The position numbers were made by a program, and so were the translations under genes. Below, piece after piece: positions 1 to 8,342 of a DNA stretch of 64,000 nucleotides. The notes below the pieces were generated by a model that was not told the DNA's origin, made no database searches, and was given only the letters and a program-made list of their open reading frames with translations. Each line of letters opens with the position of its first letter. Within the stretch, counting starts at the first letter, position 1. Source of the DNA: Azospirillum agricola (GTDB lineage: Bacteria > Pseudomonadota > Alphaproteobacteria > Azospirillales > Azospirillaceae); NCBI RefSeq assembly GCF_017876095.1, contig NZ_JAGINM010000011.1:186001-250000 (forward strand), written 5' to 3'.

Positions 1-837
1 GTTCTCCGCGCCGGCCTTGAACTCCTTGGCGACGACGAAATCCTTGGGCAGCAGGATCTCGCAGTTGCTCTCCTTGGCGGTCGCCATGATGGCGCGGGCC
101 TGGTCGGCCATGTCCTTCTCGCACAGCGAGGCGCCGACATCGACGCCCTGCGCGAACAGGAAGGTGTTGGCCATGCCGCCGCCCAGCGCCAGCAGGTCCA
201 CCTTGCGGACCATGTTGCCGAGCAGCTCCAGCTTGGTCGAGATCTTGGCCCCGCCGACGACGGCGGCGACCGGGCGCTCCGGCTTCTCCAGCGCCAGCGT
301 CAGCGCCTTCAGCTCGGCCTCCATCAGGCGGCCGGCGGCGCTGGGCAGCAGGCGGGCGACGCCCTCGGTCGAGGCGTGGGCGCGGTGCGCGGCGGAGAAG
401 GCGTCGTTGACGTACAGGTCGCCCAGCTCGGCGATCTGTTTCGCGAAGGCGGGGTCGTTCTTCTCCTCCTCCGCGTGGAAGCGGGTGTTCTCCAACAGGA
501 CGATGGCGCCCTCATGCACCTTGGCGATGGCGTCCTTGGCGGGCTGGCCGACGCAATCCTCGGCGAAGGCGACCTTCTGGCCGACGGCGGCGCTCAGCGC
601 GTCCAGCACGTTGCGCAGCGAGTTCTTGGCGTCCGGCCCGTTCTTCGGGCGGCCGAAATGCGACAGCACGACGACCTTGGCGCCCTTTTGCGACAGCTCC
701 CTCAGGGTCGGGGCCAGACGGTCGATGCGGGTGGTGTCGGACACCTTGCCGTCCTGCATCGGCACGTTCAGGTCGGCGCGCACCAGCACCGTCTTCCCGC
801 TCACCTCAAGGTCGTCGATCGTGTTGAAATCGGTCAT
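1..837 (-). CDS. pgk: Phosphoglycerate kinase, N-terminal 279 residues (3' end outside window)
   Basis: Glycolytic/gluconeogenic enzyme that interconverts 1,3-bisphosphoglycerate plus ADP and 3-phosphoglycerate plus ATP in the cytoplasm. The reverse-strand translation starts MTDFNTIDDLEVSGKTVLVR and shows the family signatures RADLNVP near residue 20, SHFGRP near 60, ENTRFH near 115 and VGGAKISTKLELL near 195. Family length is about 390-400, so roughly 115 C-terminal residues lie beyond position 1. The ATG at 837 is preceded by a GGGGAAG ribosome-binding site. A TTGGCT/CATACA-like promoter may lie about 20-40 bases upstream, but this is weak. No anomalies are visible. Confidence 0.97.
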   Translation of the reverse strand, partial: MTDFNTIDDLEVSGKTVLVRADLNVPMQDGKVSDTTRIDRLAPTLRELSQKGAKVVVLSHFGRPKNGPDAKNSLRNVLDALSAAVGQKVAFAEDCVGQPAKDAIAKVHEGAIVLLENTRFHAEEEKNDPAFAKQIAELGDLYVNDAFSAAHRAHASTEGVARLLPSAAGRLMEAELKALTLALEKPERPVAAVVGGAKISTKLELLGNMVRKVDLLALGGGMANTFLFAQGVDVGASLCEKDMADQARAIMATAKESNCEILLPKDFVVAKEFKAGAEN

Positions 838-1107
838 CGTCGCGCTTCCCCAATGTATGACAAGCCAATGCTTTGGCAGGGTGTGGAGATTTTGAGCGCA
901 CCCAAGCACAGCGCCTGCCGCTTTGCAACGCCTCCAACCGGGTGAGGGCAGCGGCGAATCGGCCATGGGCGGGCCGGGCGCGCTCCGTCCGGGTTCCACA
1001 ACCGCAATGATAGTCTTTTTACCGTAACTTGACCCTGGCGGGGGGCTGTGCAAACACCCACCTTGTGGGCCTGTATGGCCGTGGAACGGGGGTTCGAGGC
1101 GCAAGCG

Positions 1108-2715
1108 ATGGCTGAAGCGGACACCAACCGCGAGACGGAACTGAAGCTGGCCGCGAGGCCCGAGGATCTGGAAACCCTGCGTGCCGCCCCGTCCATCGCC
1201 GCGCGGGCCACCGCCCCGGCGGTGACGCGGACCCTGGAAAGCACCTATTACGACACGGAGGACGGGCGTCTCGCCGACCGCCGCGTCACCCTGCGGGTGC
1301 GCCGGACCGGCGAGGGATTCGTCCAGACCGTGAAGTCGGCGCCGGACGGCGACGGGCTCGGCCGTGGCGAATGGGAATGCGCGGTGACCGCCGCCGAACC
1401 CGACCTGACGCTGATCACCGACGGCGAGGCGCTGGATCTGCTCGGCCCGCTCGGCGAGTCGGAGCTGCGGCCGGTCTTCACCTCGGTCGTCGAGCGCACC
1501 AGCCTCGACGTCACGTTCGGCAAGGGCGACGGCGCCTCCTCCATCGAGATCGCCTTCGACCGGGGCGAGGTGCGGCTGCCCGGCGGCGGCGCCACCACCC
1601 CGCTGTCGGAGGTCGAACTCGAACTGAAGAGCGGTTCGCCCGCCGACCTCTACGATCTGGCGCTGGAGCTGTCCAGGCTGGCGCCGCTGCGGCTGGAGAC
1701 ACGGACCAAGGCGGCGCGCGGCTACGCGCTGGCCGCCGGCGAGGCCGACGCCGCGGTGAAGGCCGACAAGCTGCGGCTCGATTCCGACACCACGGTCGAG
1801 GGCGCCGTCGGCCGCATCGTGCGCGCCTGCCTCGCCCATCTCGCCGCCAACGAGGCGGCGACGCTGAAGGGCGACGACCCCGAGGGCGTCCACCAGATGC
1901 GGGTGGCGCTGCGCCGCCTGCGCTCGGCCATCGCGCTGTTCCGGCCCTTCGTGCCGGGCCCGCAGTATCTCTGGCTGGTCGGCGAGATCAAGTGGCTGGC
2001 CGGCAGCCTCGGCCCGGCGCGCGACTGGGACGTCTTCGCGACCGAGCTGCTGGCCCCGGTGCGCGACGCCTTCCACCGCGCCGACGGGCACGGCCGCTCG
2101 GCGGTCGAGGACATCGACGCGCTGGCCGCCGCCGCCGAGGCGCGCCGCCTGCGCGCCTACGAGACCGTCCGCGCCGCCATCGGGTCGGAGCGCTACACCG
2201 CCTTCCTGCTCGGGCTCGGCGCCTGGGTGGAGAAGCGCGGCTGGCGCGACCAGCCGGTCAGCGAGGATTCGGTGCGGCTGTTCGGGCCGGTCACCGGCCT
2301 GGCCGACCATCTGCTGGAGAAGCGCCACAAGAAGGCCAAGCGGGCCGGCCACGGCTTCGCCCATCTGCCGGTGGCGCAGCGCCACCAGCTGCGCATCGCC
2401 CTGAAGAAGCTGCGCTACGCCGCCGAGTTCTTCCGCAGCCTCTACGACGACAAGCCGGTGCGCCGCTATCTTCAGGAGCTGGCGGGGTTCCAGGACGCGC
2501 TCGGCCATCTGAACGACGTGGCGACGGCGACCCGGCTGCTGCACGAGCTGCACGAGGACGGCAGCCGCTCCGCCCCCGGCGAGCCGCGCGCCGCCGGCAT
2601 CGTCATCGGCTGGCACGCCCGCGGCGTGTCGGACGGCGAGGCGGAGCTCGTCGCCCGCTGGCACGATTTCCTCGACACCAAGCGCTTCTGGTCGAAGCAC
2701 GACGGCGTGGTGTAG
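1108..2715 (+). CDS. CYTH and CHAD domain protein
   Basis: About 535 residues. The N-terminal CYTH (triphosphate tunnel) domain opens with the ExExK signature (ETELK) a few residues after the start and continues to about residue 200. A helical CHAD domain follows, rich in His and Arg/Lys (HQMRVALRRLRSAIALF; HQLRIALKKLRYAAEFF). CYTH proteins bind or hydrolyse triphosphates and polyphosphate, and CHAD binds polyphosphate, so a role in polyphosphate or inorganic triphosphate metabolism is inferred from the family. The ATG at 1108 was chosen because it begins the conserved domain. An upstream in-frame ATG at 1075 is possible. The next gene starts 10 bases after the stop, so the two are probably co-transcribed. 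Confidence 0.9.
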   Translation: MAEADTNRETELKLAARPEDLETLRAAPSIAARATAPAVTRTLESTYYDTEDGRLADRRVTLRVRRTGEGFVQTVKSAPDGDGLGRGEWECAVTAAEPDLTLITDGEALDLLGPLGESELRPVFTSVVERTSLDVTFGKGDGASSIEIAFDRGEVRLPGGGATTPLSEVELELKSGSPADLYDLALELSRLAPLRLETRTKAARGYALAAGEADAAVKADKLRLDSDTTVEGAVGRIVRACLAHLAANEAATLKGDDPEGVHQMRVALRRLRSAIALFRPFVPGPQYLWLVGEIKWLAGSLGPARDWDVFATELLAPVRDAFHRADGHGRSAVEDIDALAAAAEARRLRAYETVRAAIGSERYTAFLLGLGAWVEKRGWRDQPVSEDSVRLFGPVTGLADHLLEKRHKKAKRAGHGFAHLPVAQRHQLRIALKKLRYAAEFFRSLYDDKPVRRYLQELAGFQDALGHLNDVATATRLLHELHEDGSRSAPGEPRAAGIVIGWHARGVSDGEAELVARWHDFLDTKRFWSKHDGVV

Positions 2716-2725
2716 ACTCGACCGC

Positions 2726-3349
2726 ATGCTCACGATCCTCGTCGCCAACATCAAGGGCGGTTGTGGCAAGACCACGATCGCCACCCACCTTGCGGCCGCC
2801 TCCGCCGTGGCCGGGCTGCCCACCGTCCTCGCCGACGTCGACCGCCAGCGCTCGTCGCTCGGCTGGCTGGAGCGTCGTCCGGAAAAGGCGCCGTCGCTGA
2901 TCGGCATGGATTGGGCGAAGGATTTCGACAGCGCGCCGCGCGGCACCAAGCGTCTGGTGATCGACGCGCCGGCCGCCTTGAAGACGAGGCAGATCGAGGA
3001 TCTGGTGAAGATGGCGGACGTCGTCGTCCTGCCGGTGCTGCCCGGCGCCTTCGACGAGCAGGCGACCCAGCGCTTCCTCGGCAAGCTGGAGGAGCTGAAG
3101 TCGATCGCCAGGCACCGGAAGGCGGTGGCGGTGGTCGGCAACCGGATGCGGGCGCGCACCAAGGCGGCGGACCGGCTGGACCAGTTCCTCGGCGGGATCG
3201 GGCACCGGGTGGTGACGCGGCTGCGCGACAGCCAGATCTACGCCGACGCGGCGGCGACCGGCCTCAGCCTGTTCGACATGCCCGGCAAGCGTGCCGGCGA
3301 ACACCGCGCCGACTGGGCGCCGCTGCTGACCTACATCGACGGGGTGTAG
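2726..3349 (+). CDS. ParA/MinD-family P-loop ATPase
   Basis: 207 residues with the deviant Walker A motif KGGCGKTT at residues 10-17, an ADVDRQRSSLGW segment matching the ParA DxDxQ motif, and a switch II-like VIDAPAALK. The family comprises dimerising ATPases that position DNA or protein cargo. No parB or centromere-like sites are adjacent, so this is an orphan ParA, not a chromosome-partition pair. It follows the CYTH-CHAD gene by 10 bases; polyphosphate-related cargo is conceivable but unproven. The 3' end including the TAG stop is tandemly repeated downstream (see the repeat at 3334). Confidence 0.85.
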   Translation: MLTILVANIKGGCGKTTIATHLAAASAVAGLPTVLADVDRQRSSLGWLERRPEKAPSLIGMDWAKDFDSAPRGTKRLVIDAPAALKTRQIEDLVKMADVVVLPVLPGAFDEQATQRFLGKLEELKSIARHRKAVAVVGNRMRARTKAADRLDQFLGGIGHRVVTRLRDSQIYADAAATGLSLFDMPGKRAGEHRADWAPLLTYIDGV

Positions 3350-3384
3350 GCATCGACGGGGTGTAGGCATCGACGCGGCGTAGG
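3334..3384. repeat. Three tandem 17-bp copies of the ParA-like gene's 3' end
   Basis: The unit CATCGACGGGGTGTAGG occurs at 3334-3350 and 3351-3367 identically, and at 3368-3384 with two mismatches. The first copy contains the last codons and stop of the ParA-like gene, so each later copy carries a redundant TAG. 17 is not a multiple of 3, so the later copies lie in other frames relative to the gene. Confidence 0.9.
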
Positions 3385-3420
3385 AAGCGGCTTTTTTCCC
3401 TGTCGGCCTGTCTCTTCGTC

Positions 3421-3495
3421 ATGCCCGTGCTCGGCACGGGCATCCACGAGCGAATCTCAAGGTTCCACATGGATGACCGGGCCAGGCCCGGTCAT
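3421..3495. repeat. Two strong intergenic hairpins (REP-like element)
   Basis: Hairpin 1 has 9-bp arms, ATGCCCGTG (3421-3429) and CACGGGCAT (3435-3443). Hairpin 2 has perfect 11-bp arms, ATGACCGGGCC (3473-3483) and GGCCCGGTCAT (3485-3495), around a single base. They lie between the convergent ParA-like gene and the small minus-strand gene, so they could end transcription from both sides. A degraded relative of hairpin 1 is visible near 46150-46181, which suggests a dispersed repeat family. Confidence 0.75.
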
Positions 3496-3536
3496 GACCA
3501 AGGAAGTTGGCGGCGCAACGGCCGCCGCGCCGATCC

Positions 3537-3722
3537 TCAGTGGGCTTCGGCCTGGTCGAAATGACGGCCGATGGCCGAGAAGATGTAGACGACGCAGCCC
3601 AGGAACACGAGCAGCCCGCCCACCTCGAAGGCGCTGTCGGCGGCGCGCGAGGAGGCGAGCAGGCCGATAAAGGCCATGATTCCGGCGAGGATGGGCGACG
3701 TCCAGTTGCCGAGTGCTTTCAC
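3537..3722 (-). CDS. Small two-helix membrane protein, function unknown
   Basis: 61 residues starting with GTG, preceded by a good AAAGGA ribosome-binding site. The protein shows two hydrophobic segments (about residues 9-24 and 35-52) separated by a short polar stretch, and a charged C-terminus. That is the layout of a small inner-membrane protein with both ends on the same side. I do not recognise a family. It is downstream of the histidine kinase on the same strand but separated by about 120 bases. Confidence 0.6.
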   Translation of the reverse strand: MKALGNWTSPILAGIMAFIGLLASSRAADSAFEVGGLLVFLGCVVYIFSAIGRHFDQAEAH

Positions 3723-3846
3723 GTCAAAGGTCCTTTCGAAAAGAAAGCCGCGCCAAGCGCTCCGGGCTATTCCGAACGGGATAGGACAAACGCTTGCGAT
3801 TTGCCGGGACTTTGCGGCAGCGCAGCGTGAAAATCAATGCGGCAGA

Positions 3847-5295
3847 TCAATGCGGCACGAATGACTTTCGCGGTGCCGGGCGCGCCGCGCCGGGACCCGC
3901 CACGGGCAGGTCGAGGGCGAAGACGCTGCCCTCGCCGGTGCTCTCCACCAGCCGCAGCTCGCCGCCATGGGCGCGCAGCACCTCGCGCGCGATGGCGAGT
4001 CCGAGTCCGATGCCGCCGGCCCGCGCCGACCCGGCGAAGGGCTGGAACAGATGGTCGCGCGCCCGTGGCGGCAGGCCCGGCCCGTTGTCGGCGACGGTGA
4101 CGGTCAGCGGGGCGTCCGCCGTTCCGGCGCGCGGCGCGATGGCGACCCGCAGCTCGTCGGCCCCGGCCTGCACGGCGTTCCGGGTGAGATTGGCCAGCGC
4201 CCTCGACAGTTGCCCGGCGTCGGCCTGGATGACGGTCCCCGCCGGAACATCGTTGATCCAGCGCGCCTCGACGCGCTCGCCGTCCGGCCGCAGCGTGTCG
4301 AGCGCCTGCGCGCCGGCCTCCTCGGCGAGGGCGCGCAGGTCGATTGGGCCGAGCCGCAAGGGGAGGGCGCCGTCGCGGGTGAAGGACAGGGTCTGCCCGC
4401 ACAGCTCGACCGCGCGGTCGAGCGAGGCCATCAGGCGCGGCGTCACCCGCCGCACCTCCGGGTCGGCGCTCTCGCCCAGCCGCTCCGACAGCAGCGACGC
4501 GGTGGACAGGATGCCGCGCAGGTCGTGGTTGATCTTGGCGACGGCGGTGCCGAGCGCCGCCAGCCGCTCGCGCTGGCGCAGCGCGGCGCGCACGGTGCCC
4601 TGCATGGCGGCCAGCTCGCGCCCGGCGACGCCGATCTCGTCGCCGCGAGTCTCCGGCACCAGCGGCGGGGCGCCGTCGGGATCGCGGCGGAAGGCGACGA
4701 CCCCGGCGGTCAGCCGCCGCATCGGGCGCACCAGCAGGGCGTGCAGCGTCACGAACACCAGCCCGGCGGCGATCAGCGAGATCGCCACCGACACCGCCAG
4801 GATGCTGCGCGAGAAATCCAGCATCGCGTCGATCATCGGCCGCTCGTCCATCGTCACCTCGACCCGCTGGGCGCGGTCCTTGGGCGAGCGGTCGATGACG
4901 CGGATCACCCGGTCGCGCGGCTCGGTCAGCGCGCGGAAGGCGTCGCGCACCAGCGCCCAGTTGCCGGCGGCGCGCAGGTCGAAGGTCTCGTCCACCTCCG
5001 GCGGCATCGGCCGCGACAGCATGTAGACCCGCGCGTCGGGCTGGATCAGGTCGATGACGTGGGCGCCGGCGTAGGACAGCAGCTTGGCCTGGAGCTGCTT
5101 CGTGACCATGAGGTCGGGGGCGGCCTCCACCGACAGCGCCGCGATGTGGGCGGCGGCCAGCCGCTCCTCCAGATAGGTCATGCGGAAGCGGGCGATGAAG
5201 GGCGTGTAGATCAGCACCTCGGCCAGCAGCACGAACAGGATCGTGAGCACCAGCAGCTTGGCCGACAGGCTGTTCGCGGCGGAGGGGACGGGCAT
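3847..5295 (-). CDS. Membrane sensor histidine kinase
   Basis: 482 residues. An N-terminal membrane helix (about 12-32), a periplasmic sensor region to about 165, a second helix (about 168-190), a HAMP-like linker, then the kinase core. The H box is INHDLRG with the phospho-acceptor His at about 257. The N box is LTRNAVQAG, and the G boxes are DNGPGLPP and GIGLGLAI near the C-terminus. No response regulator is adjacent, so the partner is elsewhere. The ligand is unknown. No obvious Shine-Dalgarno precedes the ATG at 5295, so the true start could be internal. Confidence 0.92.
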   Translation of the reverse strand: MPVPSAANSLSAKLLVLTILFVLLAEVLIYTPFIARFRMTYLEERLAAAHIAALSVEAAPDLMVTKQLQAKLLSYAGAHVIDLIQPDARVYMLSRPMPPEVDETFDLRAAGNWALVRDAFRALTEPRDRVIRVIDRSPKDRAQRVEVTMDERPMIDAMLDFSRSILAVSVAISLIAAGLVFVTLHALLVRPMRRLTAGVVAFRRDPDGAPPLVPETRGDEIGVAGRELAAMQGTVRAALRQRERLAALGTAVAKINHDLRGILSTASLLSERLGESADPEVRRVTPRLMASLDRAVELCGQTLSFTRDGALPLRLGPIDLRALAEEAGAQALDTLRPDGERVEARWINDVPAGTVIQADAGQLSRALANLTRNAVQAGADELRVAIAPRAGTADAPLTVTVADNGPGLPPRARDHLFQPFAGSARAGGIGLGLAIAREVLRAHGGELRLVESTGEGSVFALDLPVAGPGAARPAPRKSFVPH

Positions 5296-5401
5296 GGAGG
5301 GGCGGACGAACGGAGAGAATGGGAGGACAGCTTATCCGCCGCCGTGCGGGTTGCCTACGGATCCTCTAGAATGGAGATGTCGGACACTGCCCGGAGGCTC
5401 C

Positions 5402-5725
5402 ATGCGCGCGTTTGTCAGATTCGATGCCGTCGTCGCGACGGACCGCCATCAGGCGCTGACGGCGGTCGCCGAGGCGCTCGGCGCGTCGGGCGGCTGGATC
5501 GAGGACCACACCCTGTTTTCGGACGTCATGGCGGTGGTCCGCTTTTCCCTGCCCGGCGACCGGCTCGGCGATCTCGGCCGCGCGCTCGCCGCCGCCGGCC
5601 TGGTCCTGGACCCGCCGGCCGCGTCGGTGGCGGCGGTCTCCGGCGCGGAGCTGTCCGGCCAGCTCACGTTGACCTTCAGCCGGGGAACCGGCGACCTGCG
5701 CCGGGCGGTGCCGGCCTTTTCCTGA
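5402..5725 (+). CDS. Conserved hypothetical protein, 107 aa
   Basis: The start at 5402 follows a clear GGAGG ribosome-binding site. The protein (MRAFVRFDAVVATDRHQALT...) alternates beta-strand-like and helical segments with no signal peptide or membrane helix, resembling a small ferredoxin-like or ACT-like fold, but I cannot assign a family. It precedes hldE on the same strand by about 70 bases. Confidence 0.6.
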   Translation: MRAFVRFDAVVATDRHQALTAVAEALGASGGWIEDHTLFSDVMAVVRFSLPGDRLGDLGRALAAAGLVLDPPAASVAAVSGAELSGQLTLTFSRGTGDLRRAVPAFS

Positions 5726-5797
5726 GCTTCCGGCGCAGGGCCGGCCGCCGGCTTTGGGCTCTGGCGTCCACGCACGCGGATTGGTATGACAGGCGCC

Positions 5798-7246
5798 ATG
5801 AGCGACCTTGCCCGTCATATCGACACCCTGTCCCGCGCCAACGTGCTGTGCCTTGGCGACGTGATGCTCGACCGTTTCGTCTATGGCTCGGTGGAGCGGG
5901 TGTCGCCCGAGGCGCCGATTCCCGTGCTGCGCATCGAGCGCGAGCTTCCCAAGCTGGGCGGCGCCGGCAACGTGGCGGCCAATCTGGTGGCGCTCGACGC
6001 CGCCTGCCGCTTCGTGTCGGTGGTCGGCGGCGACGGGGTGGGCGGCGACCTGCTGGCCCTGCTGAAGCGGGAGGGGGTCAGCGACGGCGCCTCCATCATC
6101 GTCGAGGCCGGGCGCCAGACCACGGTCAAGACACGCTTCATCGCCGGCCAGCAGCAGCTTCTGCGCACCGACGTCGAGACGGTCGCCCCGATCACCGTCG
6201 CCGGCCGCGTGCTGGAGCAGGTCCGGCGCGACCTGCCCGAGGTCGGCGGCGTCATCCTCTCCGACTACGGCAAGGGCGTGCTGACCGATGAGCTGGTCGC
6301 CCAGGTCATCGCGGCGGCCAACGCGGCCGGCAAGCCGGTCGTCGTCGATCCCAAGGGGCGCGACTACCGCCGCTACCGCGGCGCCGACATCGTCACCCCC
6401 AACCGCAAGGAGCTGATGGAGGCGACCGGCCTTCCCGCCCGCACCGACGCGGAGGTCGTGACCGCTGCCCGCAACCTGATCGAAACCTGCGGCATCGGCG
6501 CGGTCGTCGCCACCCGCAGCGAGCAGGGCCTGTCGGTGGTCACCCGCGACGGCGTGGTGCATCTGCCGGCCGAGGCGCGCGAGGTGTTCGACGTGTCGGG
6601 CGCCGGCGACACCGTGGTGGCGACTCTGGCCGCCGCGCTGGCGGTCGGGGTCGGGCTGGCCGACGCGGCGCGGCTGGCCAACCTCGCGGCCGGCATCGTG
6701 GTGGGGAAGGTCGGCACCGCCGTCGTCCGCACCGCCGAGCTGCTGTCGGCCCTGCACGAGCAGGAATGGCGCCACGGCGAGGAGAAGGTGGCGACCCGCG
6801 ACGAGGCGGCGGAGCGGGCGGAGCGCTGGCGGCTGCGCGGCAAGCGCGTCGGCTTCACCAACGGCTGCTTCGACCTGCTGCACCCCGGCCACATCTCGCT
6901 GCTGAAACAGGCGCGCGCGGCGTGCGACGTGCTGGTGGTCGGGCTGAACAGCGACGAATCGGTGAAGCGGCTGAAGGGCGACTCGCGCCCGGTGCAGAAC
7001 GAGACGGCGCGCGCCACGGTGCTGGCGTCGCTCGGCTGCGTCGATCTGGTGGTGATCTTCGGCGAGGACACGCCGGAAACGCTGATCCGCGCGCTCAGGC
7101 CCGACACGCTGGTCAAGGGCGCCGACTACACCGTCGCGACGGTGGTGGGAGCGGAGTTCGTCATGGGCTACGGCGGCAAGGTGGTGCTGGCCGAGCTGGT
7201 CCAGGGACAGAGCACGACCAACACCATCAAGCGGCTGAAGGGCTGA
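5798..7246 (+). CDS. hldE: Bifunctional D-glycero-beta-D-manno-heptose-7-phosphate kinase / heptose-1-phosphate adenylyltransferase
   Basis: About 482 residues. It makes ADP-heptose precursors for the LPS inner core in two steps: heptose-7-P phosphorylation at C1, then adenylylation. The N-terminal ribokinase-type domain begins ANVLCLGDVMLDRFVYG and contains the PfkB signature DVSGAGDTVVATLAAAL with the catalytic Asp. The C-terminal nucleotidyltransferase domain starts GKRVGFTNGCFDLLHPGHISLL, with the HxGH motif, and contains SDESVKRLKG. Both halves look intact. An in-frame ATG four codons upstream (5786) is an alternative start. It implies a heptose-containing LPS core. Confidence 0.96.
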   Translation: MSDLARHIDTLSRANVLCLGDVMLDRFVYGSVERVSPEAPIPVLRIERELPKLGGAGNVAANLVALDAACRFVSVVGGDGVGGDLLALLKREGVSDGASIIVEAGRQTTVKTRFIAGQQQLLRTDVETVAPITVAGRVLEQVRRDLPEVGGVILSDYGKGVLTDELVAQVIAAANAAGKPVVVDPKGRDYRRYRGADIVTPNRKELMEATGLPARTDAEVVTAARNLIETCGIGAVVATRSEQGLSVVTRDGVVHLPAEAREVFDVSGAGDTVVATLAAALAVGVGLADAARLANLAAGIVVGKVGTAVVRTAELLSALHEQEWRHGEEKVATRDEAAERAERWRLRGKRVGFTNGCFDLLHPGHISLLKQARAACDVLVVGLNSDESVKRLKGDSRPVQNETARATVLASLGCVDLVVIFGEDTPETLIRALRPDTLVKGADYTVATVVGAEFVMGYGGKVVLAELVQGQSTTNTIKRLKG

Positions 7247-7277
7247 CGGCCGGGGGACTGACGGGGCCGCCCGCGCC

Positions 7278-7436
7278 TCACATCTTCTTCTGGACGTTGT
7301 CGGCCGAACGCTCGATGGCGCGACCGCCGGCCTGCACGTCCTGGCCGGCGCCCTCGACGGTGTTGCAGGCGGTCAGCGAGGTGCCGAGCAGCGTGCCGAG
7401 GATGGCGAACAGGGCGAACTTCTTGATGCTGGTCAT
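7278..7436 (-). CDS. Entericidin A/B-like small lipoprotein
   Basis: 52 residues: MTSIKKFALFAILGTLLGTS then LTAC, a textbook lipobox with Cys24. The short mature chain (NTVEGAGQDVQAGGRAIERS and on) carries the entericidin pattern GxGxDVxxxGxxI. Entericidins are cell-envelope lipoproteins linked to stress and stationary phase in enterobacteria. The start ATG follows GGGAG. A loose match to a stress-sigma (EcfG-like) promoter, GAAAC-N17-CGTT, lies about 55 bases upstream on the minus strand. Confidence 0.88.
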   Translation of the reverse strand: MTSIKKFALFAILGTLLGTSLTACNTVEGAGQDVQAGGRAIERSADNVQKKM

Positions 7437-7600
7437 TGGGGAACTCCCGTTGCGGTGCGATCCGATGGCTGAAAGAACGCAAGCGGAGCCGTGAAGGTTT
7501 CCCAGCCCGGTTGGATTTCCCGCTGCGCAAAAGGGGTGCCCTTCGCAAGCCGCTCCACATCCCTTACATTCTAGGGCGATGGTCGGATCGGGAGGTTGTC

Positions 7601-8188
7601 ATGTCGCGGGCCCTGCGCATCACGCCAATGGTGACGGTCGATGAATTCCTCGCCATGCCGTTCGGCGGGGATGTCCGCTGCGAGCTGATCGACGGCGCGG
7701 TCGTCGCCCAGGCGCACCCCAGCCGCGCCCACAGCACCCTGCAAGGCGCCCTGGCCCGGCACCTCGGCAACGCGCTGGCGGAGCGAAACCGGCGCAGCGG
7801 GCAGTCCTGCGCCGCCCTGACCGAGGCCGGCATCCGCCCGCATTTCGACCCGACGCACAATTACCGGGTCGCCGATCTGGCGGTGACCTGCGAGCCCTTC
7901 GACCCGGACGTTCCCTACACCACCGCGCCCTCCCTGCTGGTCGAGATCCTCTCGCCGACCGAGGAGAAGGCGCAGCGGGCCAAGCTGCACGTCTACGCCG
8001 CCATGCCGTCGGTGCGGGAAATCCTGTTCCTCGATTCGCGGACCGTCCGCGCCGAGCTGCACCGCCGCGACGCCGACAACCTTTGGCCGGCCGCCCCGCA
8101 GGTGCTGGAGGGCGACGCCGTTCTCACCCTGGAGACGGCCGGGCTGGAGCTGCCCCTGGCCGAGCTTTACCGCGATCTCGGCTTCTGA
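7601..8188 (+). CDS. Uma2-family (DUF820) restriction-endonuclease-fold protein
   Basis: 195 residues. The start at 7601 follows GGGAGG. Family features are visible: an N-terminal MTVDEFLAMP segment, the CELIDGAVV strand, RVADLAVTC supplying the conserved Asp, and SLLVEILSPTEEKAQRAKLHVYAAM with the catalytic-type E and K. Uma2 proteins have the PD-(D/E)XK nuclease fold; their biological substrates are largely unknown. It is a single gene, divergent from the entericidin-like gene and upstream of lpd. Confidence 0.85.
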   Translation: MSRALRITPMVTVDEFLAMPFGGDVRCELIDGAVVAQAHPSRAHSTLQGALARHLGNALAERNRRSGQSCAALTEAGIRPHFDPTHNYRVADLAVTCEPFDPDVPYTTAPSLLVEILSPTEEKAQRAKLHVYAAMPSVREILFLDSRTVRAELHRRDADNLWPAAPQVLEGDAVLTLETAGLELPLAELYRDLGF

Positions 8189-8342
8189 CCCCGGCCGGCA
8201 AGCCCCTCCGCCCGCAACCCGGTCCGGACGAAGTGTCTCGTTGCCAGCCGGCTGAAGCGCGGGCATAAATCGCCGCGCGGCCCTCCCCGCTGGACGGGAC
8301 GGCTTTTGGCAACGAGCAAGAATGGCGGAAGGAAAGCCTCTC

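Noticed and set aside
2726..3349. Chromosome partition ParA
   Set aside because: No parB, no gid genes and no parS-like sites nearby; it is an orphan ParA-like ATPase.
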